Positions 49,201 through 61,049 of a DNA stretch of 64,000 bases are shown piece by piece. The notes beneath the pieces were generated by a model that ran no database searches, was not told where the DNA came from, and saw only the letters and a list, made by a program, of their open reading frames with translations. The translations under genes were made by a program, and so were the position numbers. The stretch's first letter is position 1. Every line of letters begins with the position of its first letter. Location: NCBI GenBank assembly GCA_947247005.1, contig OX365954.1, positions 5,038,001 through 5,102,000 of the forward strand. The letters are read 5' to 3'. Origin of the DNA: Spisula solida. Taxonomy: Eukaryota > Mollusca > Bivalvia > Venerida > Mactridae.

Positions 49201-51490
49201 CACTGGACATTGTCATTGTTTTATCTCCCTTACTATACTCCGTGTAGTGTGCTTACACTGGACATTGTCATTGTGTTATCTCCCTTACTATACTCCGTGT
49301 AGTGTCCGCTCACTGGACATTGTCTTTGTTTTATCTCCCTTACTAACCTCCGTCTAGTGTGCTTACACTGGACATTGTCATTGTGTTATCTCCCTTACTA
49401 TACTCCGTGTAATGTCCGCTCACTGGACATTGTCATTGTGTTATCCCCCTTACTATACTCCGTGTTGTGTCCGCTCACTGGACATTGTCATTGTGTTATC
49501 TCCCTTACTATACTCCGTGTAGTGTCCGCAAACTGGACACTGTCTTTGTATTATCTCCCTTACTATACCCCGTGTAGTGTGCTTACACTGGACATTGTCA
49601 TTGTGTTATCTCCCTTACTATACTCCTTGTTGTGTCCAAACACTGGCCATTGTCTTTGTTTTATCTCCCTTACTATACTCCGTGTAGTGTGCTTACACTG
49701 GACGTTGTCATTGTGTTATTTCCCTTACTATACTCCGTGTAGTGTGCGCACACTGGACACTGCCATTGTGTTATCTCCCTTACTATACTCCGTGTAGTGT
49801 CCACACTGGACATTGTCTTTGTTTTATCTCCCTTAATATACTCCGTGTAGTGTGCTTACACTGGACATTGTCATTGTGTTATCTCCCTTACTATACTCCG
49901 TTTAGTGTCCGCACTCTGGACATTGTCATTGTGTTATCTCCCTTACTATACTCCGTGTAGTGTCCGCACTCTGGACATTGTCATTGTGTTATCTCCCTTA
50001 CTATACTCCGTGTAGTGTCCGCACTCTGGACATTGCCATCGTGTTATCTCCCTTACTATACTCCGTGTAGTGTCCACACACTGGACATTGTCATTGTGGT
50101 ATCGCCCTTACTATACTCCGTGTAGTGTCCGCACACTGGACATTGTCACTGTGTTATCGCCCTTACTATACTCCGTGTAGTGTCCGCACACTGGACATTG
50201 TCACTGTGTTATCTCCCTTACTATACTCCGTATAGTGTCCACACACGGGACGTTGTCATTGTGTTATCGCCCTTACTATACTCCGTGTAGTGTCCGCACA
50301 CTGGACATTGTCACTGTGTTATCGCCCTTACTATACTCCGTGTAGTGTCCGCACACTGGACATTGTCACTGTGTTATCTCCCTTACTATACTCCGTATAG
50401 TGTCCACACACTGGACGTTGTCATTGTGTTATCTCCCTTACTATACTCCGTGTAGTGTCCGCACTCTGGACATTGCCATTGTGTTATCTCCCTTACTATA
50501 CTCCGTGTAGTGTCCACACACTGGACGTTGGCATTGTGTTATCTCCCTTACTATACTCCGTGTAGTGTGCGCACACTGGACATTGCCATTGTGTTATCTC
50601 CCTTACTATACTCCGTGTAGTGTCCGCACACTGGACGTTGTCATTGTGTTATCTCCCTTACTATACTCCGTGTAGTGTGTGCACACTGGACATTGCCATA
50701 GTGTTATCTCCCTTACTATACTCCGTGTAGTGTCCGCACTCTGGACATTGCCATTGTGTTATCTCCCTTACTATACTCCGTGTAGTGTCCACACACTGGA
50801 CGTTGTCATTGTGTTATTTCCCTTACTCTACTCCGTGTAGTGTGCGCACACTGGACATTGCCATTGTGTTATCTCCCTTACTATACTCCGTTTAGTGTCC
50901 GCACACTGGACGTTGTCATTGTGTTATCTCCCTTACTATACTCCGTGTAGTGTGCGCACACTGGACATTGTCATTGTGTTATCTCCCTTACTATACTACG
51001 TGTAGTGTCCACACACTGGACGTTGTCATTGTGTTATTTCCCTTACTATACTCCGTGTAGTGTGCGCACACTGGACATTGCCATTGTGTTATCTCCCTTA
51101 CTATACTCCGTGTAGTGTTCGCACACTGGACGTTGTCATTGTGTTATCCCCCTTACTATACTCCGTGTAGTGTGCGCACACTGGACATTGCCATTGTGTT
51201 ATCTCCCTTACTATACTCCGTGTAGTGTCCGCACTCTGGACATTGCCATCGTGTTATCTCCCTTACTATACTCCGTGTAGTGTCCACACACTGGACATTG
51301 TCATTGTGGTATCGCCCTTACTATACTCCGTGTAGTGTCCGCACACTGGACATTGTCACTGTGTTATCGCCCTTACTATACTCCGTGTAGTGTCCGCACA
51401 CTGGACATTGTCACTGTGTTATCTCCCTTACTATACTCCGTGTAGTGTCCACACACTGGACGTTGTCATTGTGTTATCTCCCTTACTATA
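46270..51490. repeat. Tandem 2.5-2.7-kb higher-order duplication
   Basis: Blocks around 46270-48790 and 48790-51490 share the same order of unit variants. Landmarks are offset by 2,528 bp in the first part (for example 46554 and 49082). Farther on the offset rises by about 165 bp, or three units (GACGTTGGCA at 47831 and about 50523), because the second copy contains three extra units. Boundaries are approximate. Confidence 0.75.
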
Positions 51491-53370
51491 CTCCGTGTAG
51501 TGTCCGCACTCTGGACATTGCCATTGTGTTATCTCCCTTACTATACTCCGTGTAGTGTCCACACACTGGACGTTGTCATTGTGTTATCTCCCTTACTATA
51601 CTCCGTGTAGTGTGCGCACACTGGACGTTGTCATTGTGTTATCTCCCTTACTATACTCCGTGTAGTGTGCGCACACTGGACATTGCCACAGTGTTATCTC
51701 CCTTACTATACTCCGTGTAGTGTCCGCACTCTGGACATTGCCATTGTGTTATCTCCCTTACTATACTCCGTGTAGTGTCCACACACTGGACGTTGTCATT
51801 GTGTTATTTCCCTTACTCTACTCCGTGTAGTGTGCGCACACTGGACATTGCCATTGTGTTATCTCCCTTACTATACTCCGTTTAGTGTCCGCACACTGGA
51901 CGTTGTCATTGTGTTATCTCCCTTACTATACACCGTGTAGTGTGCGCACACTGGACATTGTCATTGTGTTATCTCCCTTACTATACTCCGTGTAGTGTCC
52001 GCTTACTGGACATTGTCATTGTGTTATCTCCCTTACTATACTCCGTGTAGTGTCCGCACACTGGACACTGTCTTTGTATTATCTCCCTTACTATACCCCG
52101 TGTAGTGTGCTTACACTGGACATTGTCATTGTGTTATCTCCCTTACTATACTCCTTGTTGTGTCCAAACACTGGCCATTGTCTTTGTGTTATCTCCCTTA
52201 CTATACTCCGTGTAGTGTGCTTACACTGGACGTTGTCATTGTGTTATCTCCCTTACTATACTCCGTGTAGTGTGCGCACACTGGACATTGCCATTGTGTT
52301 ATCTCCCTTACTATACTCCGTGTAGTGTCCACACACTGGACATTGTCTTTGTTTTATCTCCCTTAATATACTCCGTGTAGTGTGCTTACACTGGACATTG
52401 TCATTGTGTTATCTCCCTTACTATACTCCGTGTAGTGTCCGCACTCTGGACATTGTCATTGTGTTATCTCCCTTACTATACTCCGTGTAGTGTCCGCACT
52501 CTGGACATTGTCATTGTGTTATCTCCCTTACTATAATCCGTGTAGTGTCCGCACTCTGGACATTGCCATCGTGTTATCTCCCTTACTATACTCCGTGTAG
52601 TGTCCACACACTGGACATTGTCATTGTGGTATCGCCCTTACTATACTCCGTGTAGTGTCCGCACACTGGACATTGTCACTGTGTTATCGCCCTTACTATA
52701 CTCCGTGTAGTGTCCGCACACTGGACATTGTCACTGTGTTATCTCCCTTACTATACTCCGTGTAGTGTCCACACACTGGACGTTGTCATTGTGTTATCTC
52801 CCTTACTATACTCCGTGTAGTGTCCGCACACTGGACGTTGTCATTGTGTTATCTCCCTTACTATACTCCGTGTAGTGTGCGCACACTGGACATTGTCATT
52901 GTGTTATCTCCCTTACTATACTCCGTGTAGTGTCCGCACACTGGACATTGTCATTGTGTTATCTCCCTTACTATACTCCGTATAGTGTCCGCACACTGGA
53001 CATTGTCTTTGTATTATCTCCCTTACTATACCCCGTGTAGTGTGCTTACACTGGACATTGTCATTGTGTTATCTCCCTTACTATACTCCTTGTTGTGTGC
53101 TTACACTGGACATTGTCATTGTGTTATCTCCCTTACTATACTCCGTGTAGTGTGCTTACACTGGACATTGTCATTGTGTTATCTCCCTTACTATACTCCG
53201 TGTAGTGTGCTTACACTGAACAAATGTCATTGTGTTATCTCCCTTACTATACTCCGTGTAATGTCCGCTCACTGGACATTGTCATTGTGTTATCCCCCTT
53301 ACTATACTCCGTGTAATGTCCGCTCACTGGACATTGTCATTGTGTTATCTCCCTTACTATACTCCGTGTA

Positions 53371-55073
53371 GTGTCCGCATACTGGACATTGTCTTTGTAT
53401 TATCTCCCTTACTATACCCCGTGTAGTGTGCTTACACTGGACATTGTCATTGTGTTATCTCCCTTACTATACTCCTTGTTGTGTCCAAACACTGGGCATT
53501 GTCTTTGTTTTATCTCCCTTACTATACTCCGTGTAGTGTGCTTACACTGGACGTTGTCATTGTGTTATCTCCCTTACTATACTCCGTGTAATGTGCGCAC
53601 ACTGGACATTGCCATTGTGTTATCTCCCTTACTATACTCCGTGTAGTGTCCACACACTGGACATTGTCTTTGTTTTATCTCCCTTAATATACTCCGTGTA
53701 GTGTGCTTACACTGGACATTGTCATTGTGTTATCTCCCTTACTATACTCCGTGTAGTGTCCGCACTCTGGACATTGTCATTGTGTTATCTCCCTTACTAT
53801 ACTCCGTGTAGTGTCCGCTCACTGGACATTGTCATTGTGTTATCTCCCTTACTATACTCCGTGTAGTGTCCACACACTGGCCATTGTCTTTGTTTTATCT
53901 CCCTTACTATACTCCGTGTAGTGTGCTTACACTGGACATTGTGATTGTGTTATCTCCCTTACTATACTCCTTGTTGTGTCCAAACACTGGACATTGTCTT
54001 TGTTTTATCTCCCTTACTATACTCCGTGTAGTGTGCTTACACTGGACATTGTCATTGTGTTATCTCCCTTACTATACTCCGTGTAGTGTGCTTACACTGA
54101 ACAAATGTCATTGTGTTATCTCCCTTACTATACTCCGTGTAATGTCCGCTCACTGGACATTGTCATTGTGTTATCCCCCTTACTATACTCCGTGTAATGT
54201 CCGCTCACTGGACATTGTCATTGTGTTATCTCCCTTACTATACTCCGTGTAGTGTCCGCATACTGGACATTGTCTTTGTATTATCTCCCTTACTATACCC
54301 CGTGTAGTGTGCTTACACTGGACATTGTCATTGTGTTATCTCCCTTACTATACTCCTTGTTGTGTCCAAACACTGGCCATTGTTTTATCTCCCTTACTAT
54401 ACTCCGTGTAGTGTGCTTACACTGGACGTTGTCATTGTGTTATCTCCCTTACTATACTCCGTGTAGTATGCGCACACTGGACATTGCCATTGTGTTATCT
54501 CCCTTACTATACTCCGTGTAGTGTCCACACACTGGACATTGTCTTTGTTTTATCTCCCTTAATATACTCCGTGTAGTGTGCTTACACTGGACATTGTCAT
54601 TGTGTTATCTCCCTTACTATACTCCGTGTAGTGTCCGCACTCTGGACATTGCCATTGTGTTATCTCCCTTACTATACTCCGTGTAGTGTCCGCTCACTGG
54701 ACATTGTCATTGTGTTATCTCCCTTACTATACTCCGTGTAGTGTCCACACACTGGCCATTGTCTTTGTTTTATCTCCCTTACTATACTCCGTGTAGTGTG
54801 CTTACACTGGACATTGTCATTGTGTTATCTCCCTTACTATACTCCTTGTTGTGTCCAAACACTGGACATTGTCTTTGTTTTATCTCCCTTACTATACTCC
54901 GTGTAGTGTGCTTACACTGGACATTGTCATTGTGTTATCTCCCTTACTATACTCCGTGTAGTGTGCTTACACTGAACAAATGTCATTGTGTTATCTCCCT
55001 TACTATACTCCGTGTAGTGTTCTTACACTGGACAAATATCATTGTGTTATCGCCCTTACTATACTATACGTGA
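53371..55073. repeat. Tandem ~880-bp higher-order duplication at the array end
   Basis: Sixteen-unit blocks beginning at 53371 and 54252 (offset 881) and at 53866 and 54741 (offset 875) share variant order, including the rare ACACTGAACAAATGTC unit. Small indels such as the loss near 54380 account for the offset change. The array ends just after 55060. Confidence 0.8.
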
Positions 55074-55974
55074 ATAGTCTGTAATAAACACAGCTAGGGA
55101 ATGTTCGTATTTGCTAGGCATATAAGAGAAAGATATATTCCATACCCTGGTTATTTGAGAAATACAGCTATTGGAAACATTTCCTTAAACAAACAACTAC
55201 ATGTATATTATTTTCAAAGTAATGACAATGAATCCAACAACACTATAATGTTTGAATGATCTTTGATTGCCTTCAATAGAAATTATTTATTTCCACTAAA
55301 AAGGATTTGTCACCCATTTTTACAACTTTTAGCAGAGAAAGTGTTTTGGCCTAATTTCTTGAGCTTTGTGTGTGTTTCTACTAAGCAGAATTTGAAATGT
55401 CTTCATATGATACGTATGTATAAGCTATGCCCACCTAAACTGTCGCAACAATAAAACTTAACTCAATGTTACATAAATTGGGCAGAAAGATGCACACAAC
55501 CAACAGCTTCATTATTCGTTAAGTACGGAAGCCTCAAAGTGACTCTAGAAGTGAGAAAAGATGTGAGATGTTTTGCACATGTCGACAAAAGTGAAGCGAA
55601 ATGCCCGAATGTTTTTGGTTTTCTCGCTATAATTACTTCGAATTGATAAGAAACATCATAACATGTTGCCATAATATTTCTCGCAAAGACAGAAATATTA
55701 CGCTTTTCGATTACTTTGTTGTCGAAATCTTTTCCGTTAATTGTTTTTGAGAAACAAATTTGTGTGGTGATTAAAAGTATTGCGATTCTCGCGTAAATCG
55801 TTCATTCTACAGATAACTTAACAACTTGAGATGAATGCATAATCTCAAAATACAAATTTCGATGGTTCACTATGTTGTTCTATGTTTTTAGAGTGTCTGT
55901 GTAGAATTCCAGGGTTTAGTATCGAAGGATATCGATATTGCACATAGTTTTAGTATGCGACCAATCAATAGCCG

Positions 55975-57822
55975 ACAGATACGTTAGGATGCATTAAATA
56001 CTAAATTATTTGACTAAGTGAAACAAATAGTTATCAAACATAGTGTACGTGTAAAGTCAGTGGTATTTTGGTATTTATTCCATAACAAACATGATGGCAG
56101 AACATGTTTAAATGAATAATATATATATATATAGCTTATTGATTCATTTCGAGTGGTTTATCAGTACGTTTTGATTAACTTATAATTATAATGTTCTCTG
56201 CAACATAGATTCTTCGTCGCAAACAAATTTTAAAGAAGAAATACTAATCTTCAAACTGTAAATACAATGTTGTCAGTGAACTACACAGATGAACGTTTAA
56301 AATTATAGTTTCTTCGGGTATGGAAACGTATGTGTGTCATCTTGTAACGTATCTGTCTATCTGTCTATCAAAACTGTTCTTGTTTCCTCACTAAAACAAC
56401 ATGATGTGTTCATTAATTTCAAACAAAACAATATTGCAGGTATGATGACACGTTTATTAAAGTTTGAGCACGAAAATATCGTTATGAATTTCCAATTGCA
56501 TCATCTTTATAGTGGCGTAACGTATCTGTTGCTTACGTAAAGCTGTTAAAGTTTTGGTAACTCAACATAACGTTCCAGCTAAATATTACACATGTTTCAA
56601 AACATGTATAATGTAAGAAGCAGACTGCAACGTAACAATAAGGATACCACTGTTCATATGTATTATATACCAAATTGTACTTGTCAAACAGGAATGTGGT
56701 ATACACCTCATCTGCATCTAAATTGTGAAAGGATCTCTAAATATAAGCTGTATGTGTTCAGCAAACAACAGAAAATGAATAAAAGAACTTCACTTACAAA
56801 CACCTTTTCCCAATTAAGATTGAATTAAGACGGAATTTAGCAAAATAAAATTGGTAGTAATGAAAAGTTATTGCTTTAAGAGCCAGCGTGTTAAATAGTC
56901 CCCACTATCTTAGAGGAAGTAAACTGGGAACATCATGGACAGTGTAGATGGGACTGACGCAGACGTAACTTGAACAAATAGGACCTAAGTCACTTAAAAT
57001 TGCATAAATCATTATATTTAATCAATATTTTTGTAAGGATTTGTACATAAACGCAAAAAACAGATACATTACGTAGCTAAACAGATACGTTACGAGATGT
57101 TATGCAGCTTTTTATTTGAATTAAGTGCTATAATTTCGAAATTAGTTTCTTTATATTGACAAACAATTATAGAGTGTATGTTTTCAATATGATAATATTG
57201 AAATTTAGCCATGATTGACGAGAATTAACTCGCGTTTTAAGGTCACCCTCTGATTCTCCAAAATGCATCATCCGAATGTGCACGTAAGTGCATTCAATAT
57301 GACGATGGGTGATCTCTAGAAGTCATCTCTCCATAGAGGGTCACTTAACAATGTAATTTAGGAACACTGACAGGAGTAAGGTGCTTAAAATGCACGTATT
57401 TTAGCAGATATACAAATATGCCGTAACGTATCTGTCCAGTGTAACGTATCTGTCAAAAAAAGTTTAAGCACATAAAAAAATAAGATTATATAGTATTTGT
57501 ATGATTATTTGTATGATTATTTCTACATAATTACAACCTATCGATGATATTCCAAGTGAAAATCATTTATTTGTGCAACAGCTCCATGTGCTTATTGAAT
57601 AATTTCACAAAACGCACGTAACGTATCTGTTTTAAAATTTTGAAAATGTGTCAGTTCACTGGTCAAATCTTCGTTTCTTAGAAATATACTTCTTTCTCTG
57701 TACAATTCTTTACCAGCAATGCCATCTTACTTTATCCAATTAGTCACAATGCTCATGAAATGATGAAAACTACGTTTTTATCCATCTAATATTTTGACAT
57801 ATTAGCAGCGTAACGTATCTGT
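55975..57822. repeat. Dispersed TAACGTATCTGT cluster
   Basis: Eight exact copies occur: plus strand at 56345, 56518, 57424, 57442, 57619 and 57811; minus strand at 55975 and 57081. A ninth with one mismatch is on the minus strand at 57060. Most are preceded by CG and followed by T or C. Spacing ranges from 18 to several hundred bases, so it is not a tandem repeat. It could be a protein-binding site cluster or the remains of repeated insertions. Confidence 0.75.
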
Positions 57823-58969
57823 TGCCAAAATCGCCGACAAAGTCTTACTCAATGAACAGCACATAATATCCGAGTTTCTATCAATTAATTGCTGATATTT
57901 ATTTAGGTACACCCTTTTTACATCATATGAAACATAACTTTAAGAATTCAGTACATTATAACACATAACAGTCCAGTGTTGTTGCCAATGACATTGTATC
58001 GCCGACAAGCATTTTTGACAGAATTCGGGCTCCATATAGCATTTATGACGCTCAAAAAGTTTGCAAAATACTAAAATATGTTTTTAATCTGACAGTACTT
58101 ATGCTAATGTGTAATATCTAGCATTGAGCAAGTACTATTTATTCATTTTACAAGAAAATCAGCGCGCCGACAGCATTTTTCCCGTTTTGTTCATCTATCT
58201 GTAGAATGAACGAAATATACTCCCAATAACGCGTTATTTTGTAGTTTCGTACCTTACGGGTTTCGCAAATACAGAAACACTATTCCCATTTCGTATATTG
58301 TTAGTCGACATATCTAATTGCAAAATGTTTCGCGAGATAATTTATGCGCAAAATATTGAAACATACACGCACACACTCCCGTTGGAGTCATAATGGTACT
58401 AGTATGTCATTGCAGTGACTGATTTTCGATAATGGACAAAACCTGCCTTATATTGGTAAGTACGAACTTGAATATTTATACTTTATAAGTGTTTCAGTTT
58501 ATCGCTCTGGAGTAAGTGTAGTGTTTAGGCAAACATTTAGGCTATTGTTTACTCAATACTGTACTAATATTCGGATCTAACCAAAACCTTCCAACTGTAA
58601 GTTTCACCACATACCAAGGCTAGGGTGTCAACATAACTCACATAGAGGTCATCATATTTTCCAGATGGTGTCATACTAATTTTCTAGGGGTTCAAACCTA
58701 GACTTTCGTCTAAATTTACCCATAAAACGCCAGTGATTTTTGAATGAAAACTGATATTATTTTCTTTCTTTTCCAGCTTGTTTTAGTTGCACTTAATTTC
58801 AAGTGTTCCTTCTGTATGCTTCCAAACGAGGGAATGGCGTACTCATGTTTTATTTCAAGCTCTATTGGTTGATTTAGATATAAATAGTATATAAACGTTG
58901 TGTGTGTATGGTTGTAGGTAATTGCCTACGTCTGGTATTAATACGTCGCATGCAGATAATAAATAAATT

Positions 58970-59030
58970 ATGTCGACTCGGTTGGTTGACTTGTGCAGAC
59001 CGTTTCCGGCACCGGGTTCAAACTGAAAGA
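58970..59030 (+). repeat. Possible tRNA-like (SINE) remnant
   Basis: GACTCGGTTGG (58974-58984) resembles box A, and GGTTCAAACTG (59015-59025) resembles box B at normal spacing. Both have mismatches, and no SINE body was traced. Confidence 0.3.
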
Positions 59031-59120
59031 TCTAAAGCACATTTATGACCATAGTCATCAAGATGCATATTGAAATTCAAACTCAATAACTATCAAGCAA
59101 CTAGACCCTCGCTATTCTAT

Positions 59121-59495
59121 ATCAAAGCACTGTAAGCAGTAACTGTTTGCTAGACAATCTGGATCAAAGCACTGTAAGCTGTGGTTGTTTGATTGACATT
59201 TTGAATCAAAGCACGATAAGCAATAGTTGGTTGCTCGACATTCTGAATCAAAGCACTGTAAGCAATAACTGTTTACTTGACATTCTGAATCAAAGCACTG
59301 TAAGCAATTTCTGTTTGCGCGACATTCTGAATCAAAGCACTGTAAGCAATGCCTGTTTGGTCGACATTCTGAATCAAAGCACTGTAAGCAATTACTGTTT
59401 GCTCGACATTTTAAATCAAAGCACTGTAAGCAATGGCTGTTTGCTCGACATTCTTAATCAAAGCACTGTAAGCAGTGGCTGTTTGATACATTGCC
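59121..59495. repeat. 42-bp minisatellite, about nine copies
   Basis: The unit contains ATCAAAGCACTGTAAGCAAT followed by a CTGTTTGCTCGACATTCTGA-type half. An isolated extra half-unit lies at 59552-59575. Since 42 is divisible by 3, a 133-codon frame with a 14-residue period (LDILNQSTVSN) stays open. It starts at a TTG, has no ATG, and is an artefact. Confidence 0.93.
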
Positions 59496-60037
59496 TATTA
59501 TTTCCAATTGCATATCGGCCACTTAAATTTGCAAACAGACCCGCATAGTTCTGTATCAAAGCACTGTAAGCAATATCTTATCGTACACACGGCAAGTTCA
59601 GCCTTTTTCGTCTCTATGGTAAATCATGTTTTGTTGTCGACTTGCATGCAGTATATGCTCAGTACGACCCTTTTTGCTATTACTAGAATTTGCGGAAAAA
59701 TTTTTCAGGTAAATATTTTGTGGCGGAAATCCTAGCTTATTTGACAAATTTTGGCCCCATTCCCCCCTAAATGAATATACATGTTTCCCTTATTTTCTGA
59801 AAAAAATCCCCTCCAAAAAAAAATAATAATGAAGTGCCTTTGTAAATGCTGTTAAGCCATTGCTGTATCTGTTGTTATAGCTTGAAATTGGCTTGATGTT
59901 CATTTAATATGTATTACTTTTATAATAGTATTGATATTTATAAAGGACAAAATTCCCCCTTTTCTTCAAAACAATGCGAAATTCTACGGAATCCTGTTCG
60001 GGCCACATTCAATTTCGCTTGTCTAACATGTGAACAG
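59496..60037. other. Non-coding spacer
   Basis: Contains the stray half-unit of the preceding minisatellite and A- and C-rich homopolymer patches near 59760-59830. No gene is recognised. Confidence 0.45.
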
Positions 60038-60298
60038 GCGATAATTATCGCGTCGAAGGCGATAATTATCGCCTCTTCTTATGGAGAGAGACACTTGTAC
60101 TAGCGAAATTTAACACCTTCGCGAAAGTTTTGGGGCGATAATTATCGTCTTAATTTTCGCACGTATGTCTCAATTTTCACGGAATATGGACAAGCGAAAT
60201 TTAAGGACATGCGAAATTTAACGTTAAATTTCGCCCTTATAATTTTGGCGGGCTTATAACACGTGGTATCAGTGTACCCGGTGTAACGTTAACACCGG
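60038..60298. repeat. Cluster of perfect palindromes
   Basis: GGCGATAATTATCGCC (60058-60073) is a perfect 16-bp palindrome, with near copies at 60038-60051 and 60135-60148. A perfect 24-bp palindrome with half-site GCGAAATTTAAC spans 60211-60234. An ATTTCGCTTGTC-type pair lies inverted at about 60011 and 60190. A near palindrome CCGGTGTAACGTTAACACCGG-like spans 60278-60298 (one central mismatch pair). This may be a fold-back transposable element whose ends I could not fix. Confidence 0.7.
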
Positions 60299-60504
60299 TT
60301 ACCTTCTTACACCGGCAAAATGGGGATAAGGCTAAATGCAAACCATTACAATTTATTAAAAACTCTGAACTATTAGAATGTGTGGATGAGAATCGTATAA
60401 CTAACGGATAATAAACAAATATGCGGGTCGTATTGTCTCTGATGAAAGGCATATAGCAGGGTTCATACCTTGTTTAAATAACAAATCCCTAAGAATGTTT
60501 GGTT

Positions 60505-61040
60505 CAAAAATGGTTTATACGGCCAATCTATTAGACTACATGGGTTTCTACATGATTTGTACGTCCAATCCACTAGAATACATGGGCTACTACATGGTTT
60601 ATACGTCCAATCACTTAGCATACACGTGTACCTAAATAGGTTATTCGCCCCATCGATTAGAATGTACGGGTTCATACATGGTTTATACGTCCAATCTGTT
60701 AGTATACATGGGTTCCTACACGGGTTATACTTTCCAATCCAGTAGATTACATGGGTTCCTATATGGGACATACGTCCAATCCAGTAGAATGCATGGGTTT
60801 CTATATGGGACATACGTCCAATCTAGTAGAATGCATGGGTTCCTATATGGGACATACGTCCAATCTACTAGAATGCATGGGTTCCTATATGGGACATACG
60901 TCCAATCTACTAGAATGCATGGGTTCCTATATGGGACATACGTCCAATCTACTAGAATGCACGGGTTCCTATATGGGACAAACGTCCAATCTAGTAGAAT
61001 GCATGGGTTCGTATATGGGACATACGTCCAATCTAGTCAG
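60505..61040. repeat. Second, unrelated 42-bp minisatellite, about 12-13 copies
   Basis: The unit contains GGGTTCCTATATGGGACATA and CGTCCAATCTAGTAGAATGC. The first five or six copies are diverged (ACATGGTTTATACGTCC). The last seven are nearly identical, showing recent expansion at the right end. Frames with a 14-residue period stay open on both strands (116 and 126 codons) and are artefacts. Confidence 0.92.
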
Positions 61041-61049
61041 ACACTACAA

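Larger units (their letters stand above)
40094..55068. repeat. 15-kb satellite array of 55-bp units, about 270 copies
   Basis: Each unit combines GACATTGTCATTGTGTTATC, TCCCTTACTATACTCCGTGT and a variable AGTGTCCGCACACTG segment, 55 bp in all. Units fall into types by that last segment (CCACACAC, CCGCACAC, CCGCACTC, GCGCACAC, GCTTACAC, CCGCTCAC, CCAAACAC). Domains differ along the array: CACTAGAC units to about 40600, CACGGGAC with TATGTCC to about 41340, 57-bp TCTAAACACACCGG units to about 41920, then CACTGGAC units to the end. Multi-unit duplications of about 0.88, 1.32 and 2.5-2.7 kb are nested inside. Every open frame here (71-146 codons) is a repeat artefact. The role is unknown; such arrays are common in heterochromatin. 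Confidence 0.97.
55069..59120. other. Non-coding region with a dispersed 12-bp motif cluster
   Basis: No exon is supported; frames of 63 to 78 codons (55263, 55469, 56334, 56592) are of chance length. The word TAACGTATCTGT recurs irregularly on both strands between 55975 and 57822. A GCCGACAAGCATTTTT-like word occurs at about 57832, 58000 and 58165. A possible tRNA-like head lies at 58970-59030. Confidence 0.5.

Noticed and set aside
40094..55068. CRISPR-like array, because of regular repeats with variable segments
   Set aside because: The variable part is a few bases drawn from a small set of variants, not unique spacers, and the context is eukaryotic.
43529..55073. Many 72-146-codon frames with CSVLTLDIVIVLSPLLYS-type repeats, which look like membrane proteins
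   Set aside because: They are translations of the 55-bp satellite in rotating frames; their identity between loci reflects block duplication of the DNA, and hydrophobicity follows from its T-rich composition.
59147..59548. 133-codon repetitive protein with LDILNQSTVSN repeats
   Set aside because: The frame opens at a TTG rather than an ATG and stays open because the 42-bp unit is divisible by three.
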